Source: Phytoseiulus persimilis
Taxonomy: Eukaryota > Arthropoda > Arachnida > Mesostigmata > Phytoseiidae
DNA: 64,000 nt
Direction of reading: 5' to 3'
NCBI GenBank assembly: GCA_037576195.1
Contig: CM075102.1
Span: 48,914,745 to 48,978,744, forward strand
Both the position numbers and the translations under genes were made by a program. Below the pieces are notes generated by a model that worked only from the letters and a program-made list of their open reading frames with translations, had not been told where the DNA came from and did no database searches. This document shows positions 46,931-60,945 of this stretch, piece after piece; the first letter of the stretch is position 1, and each line of letters begins with the position of its first letter.

Positions 46931-47508
46931 AATGCCCGGTCAGGTATTAGTGAATAGTGCCGTCTGATCCCCGCAGACCATGATCGAGCCGTCTGAGCCC
47001 ATGTGCGAGCTACGAGCACAGATTTCCAGAAATAGTTTGTCCCTCGGTCGGCAGATCCCGCGCGCATAGCAATTAGGAACTGATTTGAAGGTCTCTTGAC
47101 CAGCCGGTCAGCTTTCAGTATCGAGCGCTCGCTTCGTTTGATGGGATCGAACTGCGTGTGCGTGGCTTGAGGGTGTGCTTTCCTGAAAGAAGACCTCTCG
47201 TCGAGCGTTGAGGGACGGCGACTTGGAGCTTACTGACTTCATATTAACTTTCAGCAATTTGGCCCCGAGCGCTTCGCAGCGGATGAGGCTTCCTTCGTTA
47301 AGACCTCTTAGCGGAGCCGGCTTTGGACGCACGTAATCGTGTGGTCGCTCGGCCGTGCGCAGCTCCTCGGTTTTACGCGATTTGTTTTCTTCTACTTCGT
47401 CAGAATTTAAGTGACTGGACAGCTTCGTTAGGGACAGCGGTCTAGGACGGATGGAGAAGGCCTTGACCGAGAGAGTAGCTCAATCATATAACGTATTCTG
47501 CTGTAGCA

Positions 47509-47918
47509 ATGGCTGACAGGACTGTCGTGGAAGAGTTTGAGTTCTCGCCCTCTGTCTTCGATCTCTCGATGCTTCCCTCGAGATATCGCCCTCAGGTCCT
47601 TGAATCCTTCAGGGAGAATAGACGATATCGGAGCATGAAAGTGGTGCTCACCACTCGCTCAGAAGACTCAACAAGTGAATGGGGAGCAGAATTCACTCAA
47701 AGTTGCCTTCAATGTGTCCCGCATGTAAGGCTCGTCGCTCGTCCGAGAATAAAGTGCATTTCTCGAGGTCAACGTTCGGTGCTCGCAGGCCGCGGTTGAT
47801 GCCGACTCGACTACGCTCCAAGAAGTCGCAAAACCGAGCTAGCTGGAACGCACTACGTAATCTTCAAGAGACACTCCGATGGGAACTCAATGGAATGACG
47901 CGCAGAGAGCTTTCGTAA
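47509..47918 (+). CDS. Candidate small protein or first exon, not recognised
   Basis: An ATG in a fair context (GCAATGG), 3 bases after an acceptor-like CTGCTGTAG, opens MADRTVVEEFEFSPSVFDLS and continues to about codon 64 (GAEFTQ). From there an overlapping frame continues with PSMCPACKARRSSENKVHFS to NLQETLRWELNGMTRRELS and a stop at 47916-47918. The two frames meet at an AAA run (47700-47702); alternatively the first frame ends at a GTAAGG donor near 47728. Known function: none that I can name. Confidence 0.3.
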
Positions 47919-50900
47919 ATTCACTTGTGGCGATGCTTCGGAGCGAATCACTGCGAGAACAGATCTTCAGCGCTTAATTTGTGGGCGCCATCAATCTCCC
48001 CTTCCATTTAGTTGAGTGCTTTATGTAACTCGGAGAGGGCTATCAATTTATCCGATTATCGGAAGCCTTGAACCGACCCACGCGCTCCAGATGACATTGA
48101 TCCTGCTGAATCCGGCCGGGTCGCGACGGGGCTCATGAGCCGATTCGCAGACCACACCCTTTGAGTCGAAACCGAGTCTCCATTAGCGGAGCGTTTTGCA
48201 ACAGTTCTGATATTCAGTGCTCGTGGCAACCCAAACGACGAAGTATCGAATCGGAGAAAGGGAAAGATTGCTCGACCCCAGCATCCTTCCGAGTTCATTC
48301 AGAGTGGCAAGCGTTCGAGTCGTTCATGTCACCCTTCGGCCGTCGATCGCTGCGTCGGAAGCGAGCGATCGTCGTGGCAATTGATTCCCGATACGATGCC
48401 AAGGAACGAAAACGACACTTTTTTCCTGTAAAGCACACGCGAGTTCCCCTGGCAGGACAGAGTCTGTTGCTAAGGACGTCGGAGCACGTCAACGGCGCGG
48501 CAGGTTTCCAAGCGGTGGGTGTTAAAATTGGGGCGGAGCTTCCTTCATTTGAGACAAGCTCTATGGATCCTGCCGAGAAGCCTTTAGAGCTCCGGGAAAG
48601 ATTCCCAACTCCGAAACCTGGATTACGTGCAGAAATCGAGTTTGTCACGGTGGACGTTCTCCCCCGGGGGTTTGACACCGGGGCGCAGAAGACCCAAAAC
48701 CCAGGAGTCGTCATCTATGAAGGCGGGAAAGATAGCGCGGCAGGGGGATTAAGTGAAAATTTTCCGTAGAATCTCCCTCCGCGTCGAGCGGTGGCTTTCC
48801 TTCGCTCGGTCGGGAACGATCGCTTCGAGAAAGATGATCATGGAATCGAGTCTATCAAACTGATATCGCTCGGGCTGAGAGCCGGGACGCGGGTGACATC
48901 TCATTCTAGCGGGGGGCGAGTGAGCGGCGGACGGGTGTGTGGGTTTCGAGAGGGTGTCTAATGAACGGAACCGTACGCGAGGATGTTCCCAAATCAGCAG
49001 AATGCGGAAGCGCGAGAGAGCGCCGGGGAGTGGGAACGATGTTTTCCATTGAGCATCGACCGATCACAGACGACCGGTCGCCAGGATGGAAGTCACTTTC
49101 TCCGAATCGTAGCGCTCAGTGATCCGGATGATAAAAGTCCCTCATTAATGTTTAACGCGAGCGACCCAATCGGCACTCCTGCCCCCGTCTCTCAGCATCG
49201 AAAGTGCCCCGACACGACATCAGGCGAGTTCCCGTCGAGGCTTGCCGAGCCAAATCGGTCTCTGGAACCCAGACTTTATGAGACCGGAGAGCCGTCGGAG
49301 AAAAGAAATCCGTTGGAGCGAGACAAACTCAGGCTCGCATCCCCAGATGAGGAAACAGTTGCGAGTCTCCAGGCAGGTCTCGGGGGCTTGACCGAAGCTG
49401 GGCAGCTTGCGAGGTTCATAGACAAGGAGTCGCATTCATCAAACGGAGCTCAGCATCAAAATTCACTTGCCAACACTCGCAGCCATCTCCTGGGGTCCCT
49501 CCCCGTCCATCCTTTTCCCTCGAGCCGGTTTAGTAACAAGTTTTGGTCTCATTAGAAGGTCGTTACAGCAGCGACGCGGGCGACCGGACGTGGCCGTCAT
49601 CAGGTGCTCAATGCTCGCATCACAATGGCTGTTCTGTAGAAGATGTTCTCTTTTCTTTCCGAAAGCTTTCTTCTAGCGCCGCGTTCGGATCGCCGTTTCG
49701 GGCTCTCATTCCTCTCTCGCCCGCTCACTTTCGCCCGTTCGAGGAACATTCCTCCGTGGGATCTTCACGGCGATTCGGTCGCCTCTGAATTTCTCCCCGC
49801 ACGACGCAGAAGCTGTGAGCAGGGAATATTCGGAGGAAATCTTTTCTCCAGGAGTCCCGTGTCGCGCTAACAATAGCACTCGATGGGAGCTCCGGTACTT
49901 CTCCTGCCCAACTCCAACAGGGAAACCCCTGTCGGCGGACGGGGGAAGGTGGCACGTTATGCACCCAGCTGTTCCCGTGCGTGGCCGCCGTATGCAAACG
50001 TTGCGTGATAGCTTAGCTGGACGACTTGTTCGCTACTTGTGACGTCGGCCTCCCTCCTCAGAATGATTCATGGTCGCGCTCGGCCCGTCTTCATTCCGGC
50101 CCGACGACGTCATTGGAGACATTCCAAGCCACTCGTCAGCAGCGATTCGTGTTAGGCGCGGATTGAGCTCGAATGCGAGTGTCTCAGAATGTTTCTCGCG
50201 GGACGGCGGTCATGAAAAACGGTTCCACGGACTTCGGGGCGACAATGCACCCGCCTCGGACTCTGTTGCACGTGGAGCCACAACACGCCCGTTAGAATGT
50301 CCCGACAACGAATGTCAAGATTTATGGCAACGACTCCGAACTCCAATTATGGTTTCCAGAGGCTGGGAAGCGGTCTCGTTGGATGTCGATATCGGAGCAA
50401 TCTGAATGGAGGAAGGGGATAAACTTCTCCGAGGCATCATCCTGCTACGCTGTCGATTTGCACACTCCCGAATCGAGCTGGGAAAGGCAAGCCAGTTCGG
50501 GAATGGGACAACGGGTCAAGAGTTCACCGAACCTCCGCTCCGAGTTGGAACTACAAGGGAGTTCCGTTTTGCTCGCGATGGGACCTGGCCGCACTTACCT
50601 TATCAGGGAGAGCTTCTCGTTTGCTAAGCCAGAGAAATGGCCGCGGGCTTCTTATAGCCCGTCTGCCGCTGTGGCAGTGGTATGAGCAGAAAAAAAGTCT
50701 CGGCAAGGGAAATGAAGCAAAAAGTGTCTCTCCAATACTTCAGCCGGCCGCCTTTGGAGCGAGGCCTGGCGACCCTCGTGCGGATGGATGGATGGAAAAT
50801 CTCTCTGTGCGAATATGAGCTGAATGGAGGCACGAGCGGAACTCGTGTCATTGATACGGACACTGGAATATGACAACTTCGGCAGAGAACTCGAAGATGC

Positions 50901-53900
50901 TGAATGCTCGAGGCTCACATTTGGAGGGAACGCCAGCGTTCGAACTCATTCATGAACCCTATGAAGCGTACGAGCGCGAGCATTCCCGCGGGATCTCGGT
51001 GATTCCCGCGGCTCAGAAACAAACATGAAAGTCTTCCATTCCTTGTGGATTTCGAACTCAGATCGAGACGCCGAGAAGGAGCCTGATTCCGAGCACAAAA
51101 CTGCTCGTCACTTTCTCATTGAGAATTGCTCACCATATCCCTGAGCTGAGGAAAGGGTTTGCTTTCAGCTCACGGTTCCCACCTGGCGAATACGTCCGTG
51201 GCGCAGACCGAGTTTCCCCGCGTTCACCACTGTCTGTACACATCTCCATCATGACTGAGCTGCCCCCAGTGGGAGCAAGCCCTCTATCCAGTCGACGATA
51301 CCGGTTCCATTTCCTTCTATTCTGGTATCCTTTCTCCGCGTCACGTATGCTTCCCGGGCGCGTCTCAAGCGTCGTCGTCCGGCTACGGTTATCTCTGAGC
51401 CGTTATTTATTTCGGGACAAATAAAGCACAAAGGTCGCGGAGGAGAGTGGCCGTAATTACAGGGATGAGCGAAGCTAGTTTGTCCCTTGGCACTCGAAGA
51501 GGATTCGTCCTTCCATTATATCGGCTCGCTTGGTCACCCGGAGGCTGCGCTCGAGTTTGTAGTTCGAGTCGGTCGTCTCTTTCCGAGCATCCATTTGCGG
51601 CTCACAGTGTTCTGACGCCTTCGTGGCCACTCTGCCAGAATGCAATTTCTGCGAAAGCCTCGAAGAGGCAAACAGGCTGATTTTTGTTCTACGCACAAAG
51701 AAACGTCGGAACCACCTTCGTCCTTGTATCGGTGCGCGCTATCTCACGCAGAGTAAATCATTCTCTGAGCTGTTTCGTTCTCTCGATGATCTCCTAAAAA
51801 TCTTGAAAATTGAGCATATCGGAAAAGTAGCAGTGGCAGTCACCCGTTTGAGTACTTCGTTCTCTGGACGTGCTAAAAACGCCCTAAACGATGGTAGAAG
51901 GCGTTGATTTTTAGGGCTCCCGTTTTTTTTTATGGGAGCGCGACTTTGAACATCACGACAAGAGCCAGCGGCCCTCCCGCCACGCGACCGGCCGATCGGC
52001 CCTACTAGCCCAGAGGAGACGATACCCGAGGTCGCTTGCTTGGATATCTCGGTAGCAGGAACGACGATTTCTCTCCTTCACCCCGAGGCATCATAATGCT
52101 TGTTACCAGCTCCGAGGAACGTCTTGGGTACGCGCATGCGTCCGAATTTCCCTCCATGCCGCGGCTCGTTGTCAGGGGCTCTGGAAGAATGCGCTCGAAG
52201 TCGGGTTTCAACCATGTCATCAGAGACCCCGTCCGATTGGGAGTTGTCCAGAGCGCGTCCCACAAGAATGAGCAGCCCGGAACCCGATCCCGGAAGAAGA
52301 CAAAAATCATGGACTGTTATGGCCGTGAGCGATACACAAAAAGTGAAGGTAACCGAATTACGGCACCGTCATGCCGCCGCTGAGCCCACCTTATGAAAGC
52401 AGTGTGTCCGGCAGGAGGATCAATACGTCCATGTAAATCCTTTCCCGGCCAGAATTCCACAGCAAGCGCTCCGTGACGGGGCTGTGACATGCGCCACTGA
52501 GGTTTTTACTTTGGAATTATTCCGTCAACGTCTGTGAAGTAGGAGCCTTTATTCACTCGGATGGGAGTCAGAAATGTAGCGGTGCTTTGTGAATAGTTAA
52601 CGTGTAGCTCAACCGGGAGACTTTCGGTGCATCCGACGAGGCGGACGAGACTCCAAACTGCGATAGTCGGGCAAAGTGTTTGGCACGGAGTCAAGGTCCG
52701 CTGAAAATGATGGGATATCATCAGGAGAGTGACCGAAGTATTGTAACGAACGAGCGACAGACAAACAAACAGAAAACGCAGCCTGCTCGAAACAATGTCG
52801 TCAAGCTGAAGACATTGTTCTGTGGAAGAGAAGCATAACTCAAGTCGACGGAAACGGCCCGTGACAACGCGAACCAACCACTCCAGAGAACGATTGATAT
52901 AAACTGCCTCGCATACTGCCAACGGACGCGAGGAGGAACGCGTCGCTTCGCGCACCTTTCGAACTCCGAGGAGATCAGCGCAGCTGCGTTCCGTGCCTGG
53001 ATCTTCGTCGTGCTCTCCTTCCGTGATTCCGACGAGTTCGCGACCGGGCCCGCTGGCATCCCCTCCCCTCCCCCTGAAGACTATCAGGGCCAACTCCACC
53101 ACCGCCCGCACAGAGACCGGAGACGATTCATCACGACGAGCGCGAGTCGACGGTCAATTGGGAACAGCAAAAATACGAATAACGCGCCTCCAGAGCTGTT
53201 CCCCAGTTGCCTAGCACCGAATGTATTCATTCATGATGACGAAGCACAAAACTCAAAGGTCGTCCGAATAATGAGGCAAACGCAAACGAGTTTTCAATTT
53301 TGTTTCAGCGGGTTGTGACGCAAATAAGTTTTTCATATTCAGCCAGCGTTGTCGTTCCAAGCATTCCCTCCCAACTTCTTCCTCAGGAGTTGATTCTGCC
53401 TGCCGCTGGGTTGCAGGGGTTCGAGCTGACAATTCAGGCACTCGACGTCCTCGAAACCGCTTAGAGGTAAACTTCTCCGCACTCTTCGATGCCGATTCCC
53501 TCCGCGTCAGACTTCTGGTGTACGGAGTAATTGGATCGCGCTGAGATTTCTTGTCCAGGAGTGGATTTTCCCATCTTCCGATTCATCCTCTGTCATGAAA
53601 ACCCCACAAAACGAGCGCACGCAGGCGGACGTAACATTCAGACGAAGTCTGAAAGTCTGATGCTGCTCGCGTGGAGTCAGTTCCTGAAACCGATCCCGAG
53701 ATGCGAAGAGGAACAGATCCCGCAAATCGAACGAAACGATGCGACCACGATACGCATAATTCTGAATAATGAGAAGTTATCGAGACTAGTGATACATGCG
53801 GAACCTAACCGACATTTCCGATCAAGATCGGGCTCATTCCTGGAGTCTTCCCGTTTAAAGACTCAATGAAAAGCGGAAGAATGGAATCCTGAACGAGGAA

Positions 53901-56900
53901 ATTTAGTGCTTCATGAAGCTCCTCTCGGTGCATCTATTCTTCGATGGCCCGGGAACGACGTATAGGGTACCGGTATTGAGAACAAGGGGTAATGTTCATT
54001 CGTCCGCCGTTCCTCCACCGTTGGGAGTCCCAAGATTCTTCCGGAGCGATGAGGAAGCAATTTTTTCCACCTTTCTGAGAGTGACCCACATTGAACGATC
54101 AGAACTACCAGAACTGATATCAGCAGCCCGATGGGACGGCCAAGAGATCTCTTCTCTTGAGGGTGGCTCGAGCCTGCTGCCCCCCATATAAGTACGCCTT
54201 TGGCTCAGACAGAAAACCGAACGTTCCCTGAAGACACATCTTCGCACACGGCACGCTGAGTGGCTAACTCAACATTCATGACGCCTCAACTACCAAAAGT
54301 CTAGCTCCAGGGACAACGCATACGAGCGGAAGTCGCACACTCATGGAGTAGGTTATCTCGAACATTTGCCGAAAGCTTCCCGAGGAATTCCTCCCACTTT
54401 CTCCTCCTTCTCTCCGCCATATAGAAATAGAGCCGCCTCCCGTTCAGCCAACAATTCCTGAGAGAGATCCCTCCCCAGTGGAGAGAAACGAAATAGACTC
54501 CGACCAGCCGACGAACTGACCTCAGAGCAGTTGGAACAGCAGAGGAGTTATGTCACCGGAGGGGCTTCTTTATTGAGCCAAGTGCTTGGGATTGGGTTTC
54601 GTCTGTTCCTCCAGTTATTTTCTTCCTCACTTCTTCGTTCTGCTCCGCCTCAGATTAGATCCGGCAACTTTATGAACAGCCTGCACACAACCCGGAGCGG
54701 TACCGCTCCACTTCTCAACACGTTTCCCCAACTCGCTCAAAGAGTTCGCCGATCTCTCCCGAAACGCTTTTGATCGACTCAAAGTTGTCGCGAATTCTTA
54801 TTTTCAGAAATAAACCTCTTCAAGCTGGGACAAACTCTCCCAACGTCGAGAGTTCCTCCGAGGAAAAATATCGCATTTTCTCGAATGATCGATTATTTTT
54901 GAGAACACACGCCGAACATCGAGGACTGAAGCGAGTGGCTCGCTTATGGCTCGGCTACGTCTGCGTCTCGGACGCTCTGTCTGTGCGGTCTGCTAGCTTC
55001 CAGACGCTGCAACACAAAACAATCGGCTTGAATCCAGCGGCCTCCGCAGAGCTCGGCATACCCGCCAGCTGGATGGCGCACGGATCAAGAAGAAGCGGGA
55101 TCGGTGGTCTGAATTATACTTCGCGCCGCTCCGAGGAACAGTCCGCTCGTCTTACTCGTTTTTTTCCCTTGCAGTCGTGTTCCTTTCCGTCCTTGGACTC
55201 TCGGGAAGATAATCAGATAATCGGACTCAGTCCACTGGTTCCGCCGCCACCACCACCGGTTCCGCGCTGACTGCAAGGTGCAAGACTCCAATTCCGCAGC
55301 AACGAATTCCGGCTGGAGCCCCAAATAGAAGCACTCGCGACCGTGGAGCTCAAATCGCGCAGACTTAATACAGAGACTTAATGACATCAGCGAGAGCTCT
55401 CGGACATAAACTATCACGGTCTTCGGAATAGAAAAAAAGAGGAGTTCAAATGTGATCAAGGAGAGCCCCAACGCTGTTGAGCGAAAGTCCCAACGACCGC
55501 GCCTCACATTTCAAATTTAGCCCAAACCTCTATAGTGAAAACTCTCGTGACCCCTACGCGCGAATGACCATGTGAGAAGCAAATAAATTGGAATATTTGT
55601 GTTCTATAATCATCCGCAGCGAATGTCAAGATGATGATTGATGAGTGCATTGTTCCATCTTAGATGACATCGACTCTATTCGAGAAAACATACAAATGAG
55701 CCCACTTCTGATGACAACTCGACAGAACAACAAGAACGAGTGAGATGAAACAGCTGTTTTCACTCATTCCCGCTTCTGGTATATGAGAATCTCCACGAAC
55801 AAAACAATCGGAAAGAGGGAGCTGCCGAGGCATTCAACGATATCAGACCATCGCTTTTCGCGCTTGGGACGGTCGGTCGAAATATCCTTCGATTTTCATA
55901 TCGGTGTCGGCCCAATTTCCGAAATCGGAAGAAGAGCGAGTCCGGTGCTCCAGGAGCTTCTCGGGAGGTTCGGCGGCTGTATAATCAGTCTTGAAATGAG
56001 CGGCATGACTCAGCCGGCTCTGGCCGAAACATTCTACATTGTAATTGCTGCTTCAAGAGCTCTCGAAACATGAAGTGGTTCTCGTAACCTTGGCGAAGAC
56101 GTAGGACGACGGGATTTTTCCTTTCTGTCTCTCCCGCCCGAATTGCGCTCTAATTTTGAGCTCTCGACAGCAGAGGCCAAGAGGATTCTCTTTTCAAAAT
56201 GTTTGCGCAGCTCTCGAATTTTCAGGAGGTTCAAGGGAAATGTTTCAGAAATATCAACCCGCCTTCGTTTCGAGCGGTCGCTTGCTCATCGGGAGCTTAA
56301 GACAGTGCTGGGTCCGAGTGAAGAGAGCTCCTTCCAGCTTCGAATTCGTAAGTGGCGGGTGAAGGCAAGCGCGAACTGGAAATGCTGCTGCGAGACTGCA
56401 ACAATCATTCATTTCTGCGACCGCGCTGGCTTCAAGGTTGCTCGAGCATTTTTGATCCGCTCGCTAATTGTCATGCCATCGCGCGTGGCGTAGGAACAGA
56501 TTCTCGTGAGCCTCGAGACTTCGGGTTCTGCGGGTAGAGCGGTGCGGCCCCCGCGAAACACCAAGACTACAAGAGGGGGGACGAGGATTCGCGGGAGCGG
56601 CGCCGGCGTGAGACCAGCGAACGGGGCCGACCAGGCGAAAACGCAGGCGGGAGCAGCGGGCGGTTGCGCCTGGATCATCAAGCCATCGGTTGGTTCTTAC
56701 GCACGCTCGCTGCTGCTGACAGAGCACAGTCGTGCTCCGCGGTGGGAAAGCCTTTCCTGTGAACGTGGTAGTAGTGGTGATCCAAGCTCGGTTGGTTGTT
56801 GCAAACGGAAGGAAGACATTCCTCATGGAGTCCCTCCCCCTCCCCTTGGGTCCCCTCCGTTCTCGTACATTATCTCTCATTCACTCGCTCATGGCCGTTC

Positions 56901-58850
56901 ACAACGAACCTCTGTCTGAAGACCCTCTTTGAGCTAAATGCGCGTTTCCTCCTCGACGGCGGCGGCGACGCGGTCGTCGACGTCATCGTTGGTGAGCCGA
57001 GTCGAGTTCCCTCTGACGGTGTCAGAACTTCTGCTCGGGCCATCCCTCCCGTTCAGGCCGCGAAAGCACTCCTCGCCCCTTCCTGCAGCTGTACCTTCGA
57101 TTGACATGCCTGCGGGGGGGTGGGGATTTCGAGTTGGTTCGCAACTCCCACCACAAGAATTTCGGAAACCATCTTATGCCACCTCCGACGAGCGTCATTC
57201 AAGGAACTTATTTCAATCCTCAGGAGAGAGGACTTACTGGACTTTCGAGATGGAGGAGGGTTCTCGAACCGCTGATTCCTCGCCCAGATCGCAGCCCCAT
57301 AACTGATCATTTCCTTTTTCCTCAGGCTACTCTCCACCCATGTGCTTTCAACAGAATCCATTCTCCCCACCCTGCTGCAAATCCAGAGCCGCTCCTCGAG
57401 CTTCGTAAGCAGCGTCATCATTTTTGAAGAGGAATGCTCTCTAAGGCCATTTATGAAATGGCAAAAATAGGGGGAGGCAGCTCGGATCTCGACCGTAGGC
57501 TTAAGCGAGCCGGGAAAGCTGAAAGGGTTTGGACGCTTTTCTGGCGGTCTATGGTGTTCCATCGGCTTTTTGCCTCTTTGCTCCCTGTCCTCCCCCTCGA
57601 AACAGGAGCAATCGCCGATTGGACGCTAAATGTGAGTTATGTTCGAGGAGATCCTCTTTCCCAGATAAAAACTAACGCCACGACGTTATGTCGCCCTATT
57701 TGGGAGTTTTTTTTTACAAAAACAGCTACCCGATCTTCAGCCTTGGTGACTTGGTGGCTGTAATCACGGGTTGTCCATAACACGCAGAGGAACGATGCGC
57801 CGCGGGAAATGCAACGCGACATGTAGCGCTTCCCGCTCCCTCTCCGGGGGAATCTCTCATCGCGGAGAGCCTGACCTGGAATGGACCATCTCGACTGGGT
57901 TCAAGGCGATCGGCCGAAACTAAATAGCGCACAGCTCTGTGCGCATCTACAGAGAAGCCAGTTTCGAGGTCGTGAACGAGAACGCGATGTTCGATCAGAA
58001 CGGAAATAGACGGCGAAAAGGTCATGTTCGCACCTCGCCCAATCGCGGATCATGCTCGGCGAAAGTTGAGAGGATTGAAGCCGCGTTTTTCCGGACGCGG
58101 GCAGAACAAATTGTGTAGAAAAATGTTCGAAGTTTGTTTTAATGGTCGGATCCGACTCTCGCTCAAACCATAGTGGGCATTGTTTATGGAAAAAAAAGAG
58201 CTCGAGAGAACTCCCTGCCATGCAGCGAACGGGGACAAGTTCGCTGGAATACTTCCCAATCTTCAGTCCCGTCGCCGGCACCTTTTTTTTTCATTGTGTT
58301 GCTATCGTCGTCGAAACCCCACGCGGGAGGCACCGTTATTGAACTAAGCAAAATCGGGAAGTCAAGATCGACTCCGGAACACCGTATCCTGAGCGGGATC
58401 GGATCAGAATTTCGGATTCGTGCGCTGCCATTTGACACGCGTTTCTACCGAAAATTCGCTGATTTTCAAATTTTACGCGGCCGCTAGTTCCCGCGCAGTC
58501 TCCAGCTGGGTTGTTTCTCTGTGCTCATCTGCTCCTCGGACCTTCTACCCCTCTGTGTTCCGATTTCGCTCACGAAAATCTCGTCCGAGTGCACTCTGTT
58601 TTCTGCAACGTGATACAGCAGCCGTTTTACCTGAGAAACCTCTCATCTTCGGCGAGCTCATCAGCCAGAACCCCGAAGGTGAGAGTTTCCGCGGAGATCC
58701 ACCGCGGCGACTACCCTCGACCCCTGAGTAGAGCAAGAATAATGAAGGAATGATTTTTTCCGTGTGGAAAGTCGTTTTGTCCCGCTGTGCCGCGCTACTC
58801 AACCGAACAATCTTCCGCCGTTGTCGATTTGTCCTCTCCAATTCCGTCGT
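47919..58850. other. Stretch without a named gene
   Basis: The open frames at 48161-48769 (202 codons) and 48983-49555 (190 codons) are about as long as the longest expected by chance in a window of this size, and neither carries a recognised motif. I do not call them genes. Other frames here are shorter and overlap on both strands. Confidence 0.45.
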
Positions 58851-58853
58851 CAG

Positions 58854-59041
58854 GAGTTTACCGAAACCCGATATCAAGCGATGCTGGTTCAATGCGAACC
58901 ACAGCCCCGTCTTTGAAGGTCATCATTCCGGGAGACGCAGGCTCGCTCTTAGCTCCAGAGCCGAAAGCGCTGCACACAACATCCTCCAGGACATCGTCAC
59001 CTTTGTCCCTCGCCCCAACATCCGCTTCCGGACGTTCTGAA
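58854..59041 (+). CDS. Candidate Ser/Thr/Pro-rich exon, faintly MEF2-like
   Basis: Between an acceptor (TCGTCAG) and a donor (GTATCT) the + strand is open and reads VYRNPISSDAGSMRTTAPSL, KVIIPGDAGSLLAPEP and SRTSSPLSLAPTSASGRSE. Low complexity with many Ser, Thr and Pro fits a transactivation region. The piece P-S-L-K-V-I-I-P followed by P-L-S-L-A-P resembles the MEF2 segment K-P-D-L-R-V-V-I-P and its downstream proline-rich part, but no MADS domain is found in the window, so the resemblance may be chance. Confidence 0.22.
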
Positions 59042-60636
59042 GTATCTGTATCGATAAGGCAAAGTGTAACAAAGTCTTGTTTGACTTTAAGCTTTTGGGA
59101 GAAATCGCAAGAAAGAGAGCTTGGGTTCCGCTGGAAACTTTCTTGCTGGGCTTGTTTCTTCTCTCACGTAGGTCAAGAGGCAAGCGCCTCTGAGGAATCA
59201 ACGGAGCCGAAGAGCTCCGCGATAGGACATCGAGAGGAGAGAGCGGAAAGTATGAAAATGGTTTTTGTGTCTTCGAATCTCATGGGCTTTGCGTGAGTTC
59301 GCGATGCCCACACGAAATGGAGTATGCTTCCTCCGGTGCGTAAAAGAGCCGAAGGATCAACGATGATGGAGTATCGGCGTACAGAGGGTCCCGTAACTGA
59401 GTCGAGCTGCTGCTGCCACTGTTGCGGCTGCTCTTTCTACCGCTGCCCTTGAAGACGAGCTTTGTCTATTCTGAAATGACGACAAGACAAAGTTCTCGAC
59501 ACGGACGCGGCGTCAGCGCGCTGGGATCCATGGAACGCCGCCGCGACGTCTCGAGGAGAGCTCCCCAGACCGGAAACTAGAGGAGTCGTTAAAGGTACTT
59601 CGTTGCGCGCCACGATGCGAGGCGCGACGCGTCAACTGAAGTCATTATTCTCAAACGGAGCGTGAGCTGTCTCACAATGAGCTCGGACAACTCGTCGAGC
59701 CGACCGGCGCACGCAGGGCTTGGGATCGTCTCAGATAAAAATCCGTCTTGGATCCTCCTCCATATTCTGAATCCATCCTGTCTGACCCGCACCTCGATGG
59801 GCTTTCACCGGTGGGAGGGGAGCGCCCCGAGGCTCTGGTCGAAGACGCGGCCCGAAATGGAGAAGGAGTAACGCCCAGTCCGGGCGGTCACGACGGAGCG
59901 CTCACGAGCTCTTCCAGATCGAGAAAGCTCCAAGATTCCACAAAAAACCGCTCGATTTTCCTCAGCCGGTGACCTAGCTGCCCGTTCGGGAGCCGGCCGC
60001 GTCGCGAAAAATCAGGGACCCCGGACAGGGCCTCGAAGAGCCGGAACATGCAAATGTTGGTCTCGGGGCAGCACGCGATGATCATCGGGATGAACATCTG
60101 CGATGTTCGCAAGAAGACAAAACAGAACTCTCGTGATATCGAAGTTTTCGTTTCGGGGATGTTGCACCTGGTTAATGTCTCGGAGCTCGTGACTAGGACA
60201 GCGATGCGCGATTAGATGCGCGATTTGCCCGCCAGAGGGGGAGAGACGCTCGCCTTATTCGCACGGATGCAGCCGCCAGGGCGGAAATCGAATCCGTCAC
60301 ACTCAAGTCACGTTATTGTGCCGGGCCGTGCATATCATCCAACATCCAATGAAAGTCAGTTGCACAAATCAACGGCGGAAGATCTGTGAGAGTTGCAGTC
60401 GGTGGCGGAGTCCCGATAACTAAGTTGCTGCGCTGTCAGGAGAAAAGTGAATTTCGGAGCGTTAACTTTTTCCAATTTTGAAGAAATCACAATTTTACGT
60501 TTGGCTGGACGCGGCTCCGGGATCGGCCGAGCGTTTTCGCTATTGCCACACTCGATCCGACTTCTCAACAGCCACTCAGAGGCCAGAAGATGGCCTGATC
60601 AAAACGAGTGCCGCGAGCAAGATCCAGCCGCTAGGG

Positions 60637-60945
60637 CTAAAGAGACGATTCAGAAAGTTGCGATTCGCCGAGCGGGAAGAAAAAGTGAACAATGCGGTGT
60701 CCGCCGAACGCGCCGAAGTCCTCGTACAAACTTTCGGCGGTGCTCGCCAGGCCGCTGTGGTGGTCCTGGAGCGCCGTCCCGACCCGAAGCGAGGTGTTCC
60801 GATCGCGCAGATTTCTCTCTAACAGAGCATGCTCCTGTTGACGCTGCCGGCTGCTGGTCATAGAAGACTTCCGTCTTTGGATCTGGCCCGCAGAGAACCG
60901 CTCTAATGAGTTTTCGATAACCGCCCTTGCCCTCTTCTCCTTTTG
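60637..60945 (-). CDS. Candidate minus-strand coding segment, not recognised
   Basis: The minus strand reads AVIENSLERFSAGQIQRRKS, then QQEHALLERNLRDRNTSLRV and GTALQDHHSGLASTAESLYE, a charged, probably helical sequence with mostly G/C in third positions. Just upstream (60950-61050) another minus frame reads RLPSDDFDECLNRIPLLTK and meets this one at an AAAA run. The + strand is open over part of the same DNA, so the strand is uncertain. No family is recognised. Confidence 0.2.
   Translation of the reverse strand, partial: QKEKRARAVIENSLERFSAGQIQRRKSSMTSSRQRQQEHALLERNLRDRNTSLRVGTALQDHHSGLASTAESLYEDFGAFGGHRIVHFFFPLGESQLSESSL

Larger units (their letters stand above)
40831..47500. other. Stretch without a named gene
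   Basis: Apart from the candidate minus-strand exon at 41404-41672, open frames at 42-46 kb (including about 164 codons on the minus strand at 45358-45852) have equally open partners on the other strand and no recognised motif. A TATAAAG at 45021-45027 is promoter-like but has no gene I can attach to it. Confidence 0.5.

Noticed and set aside
48161-49555. Two open frames of 202 and 190 codons on the + strand
   Set aside because: About one frame of this length is expected by chance in 64 kb at this base composition, and neither has a motif.
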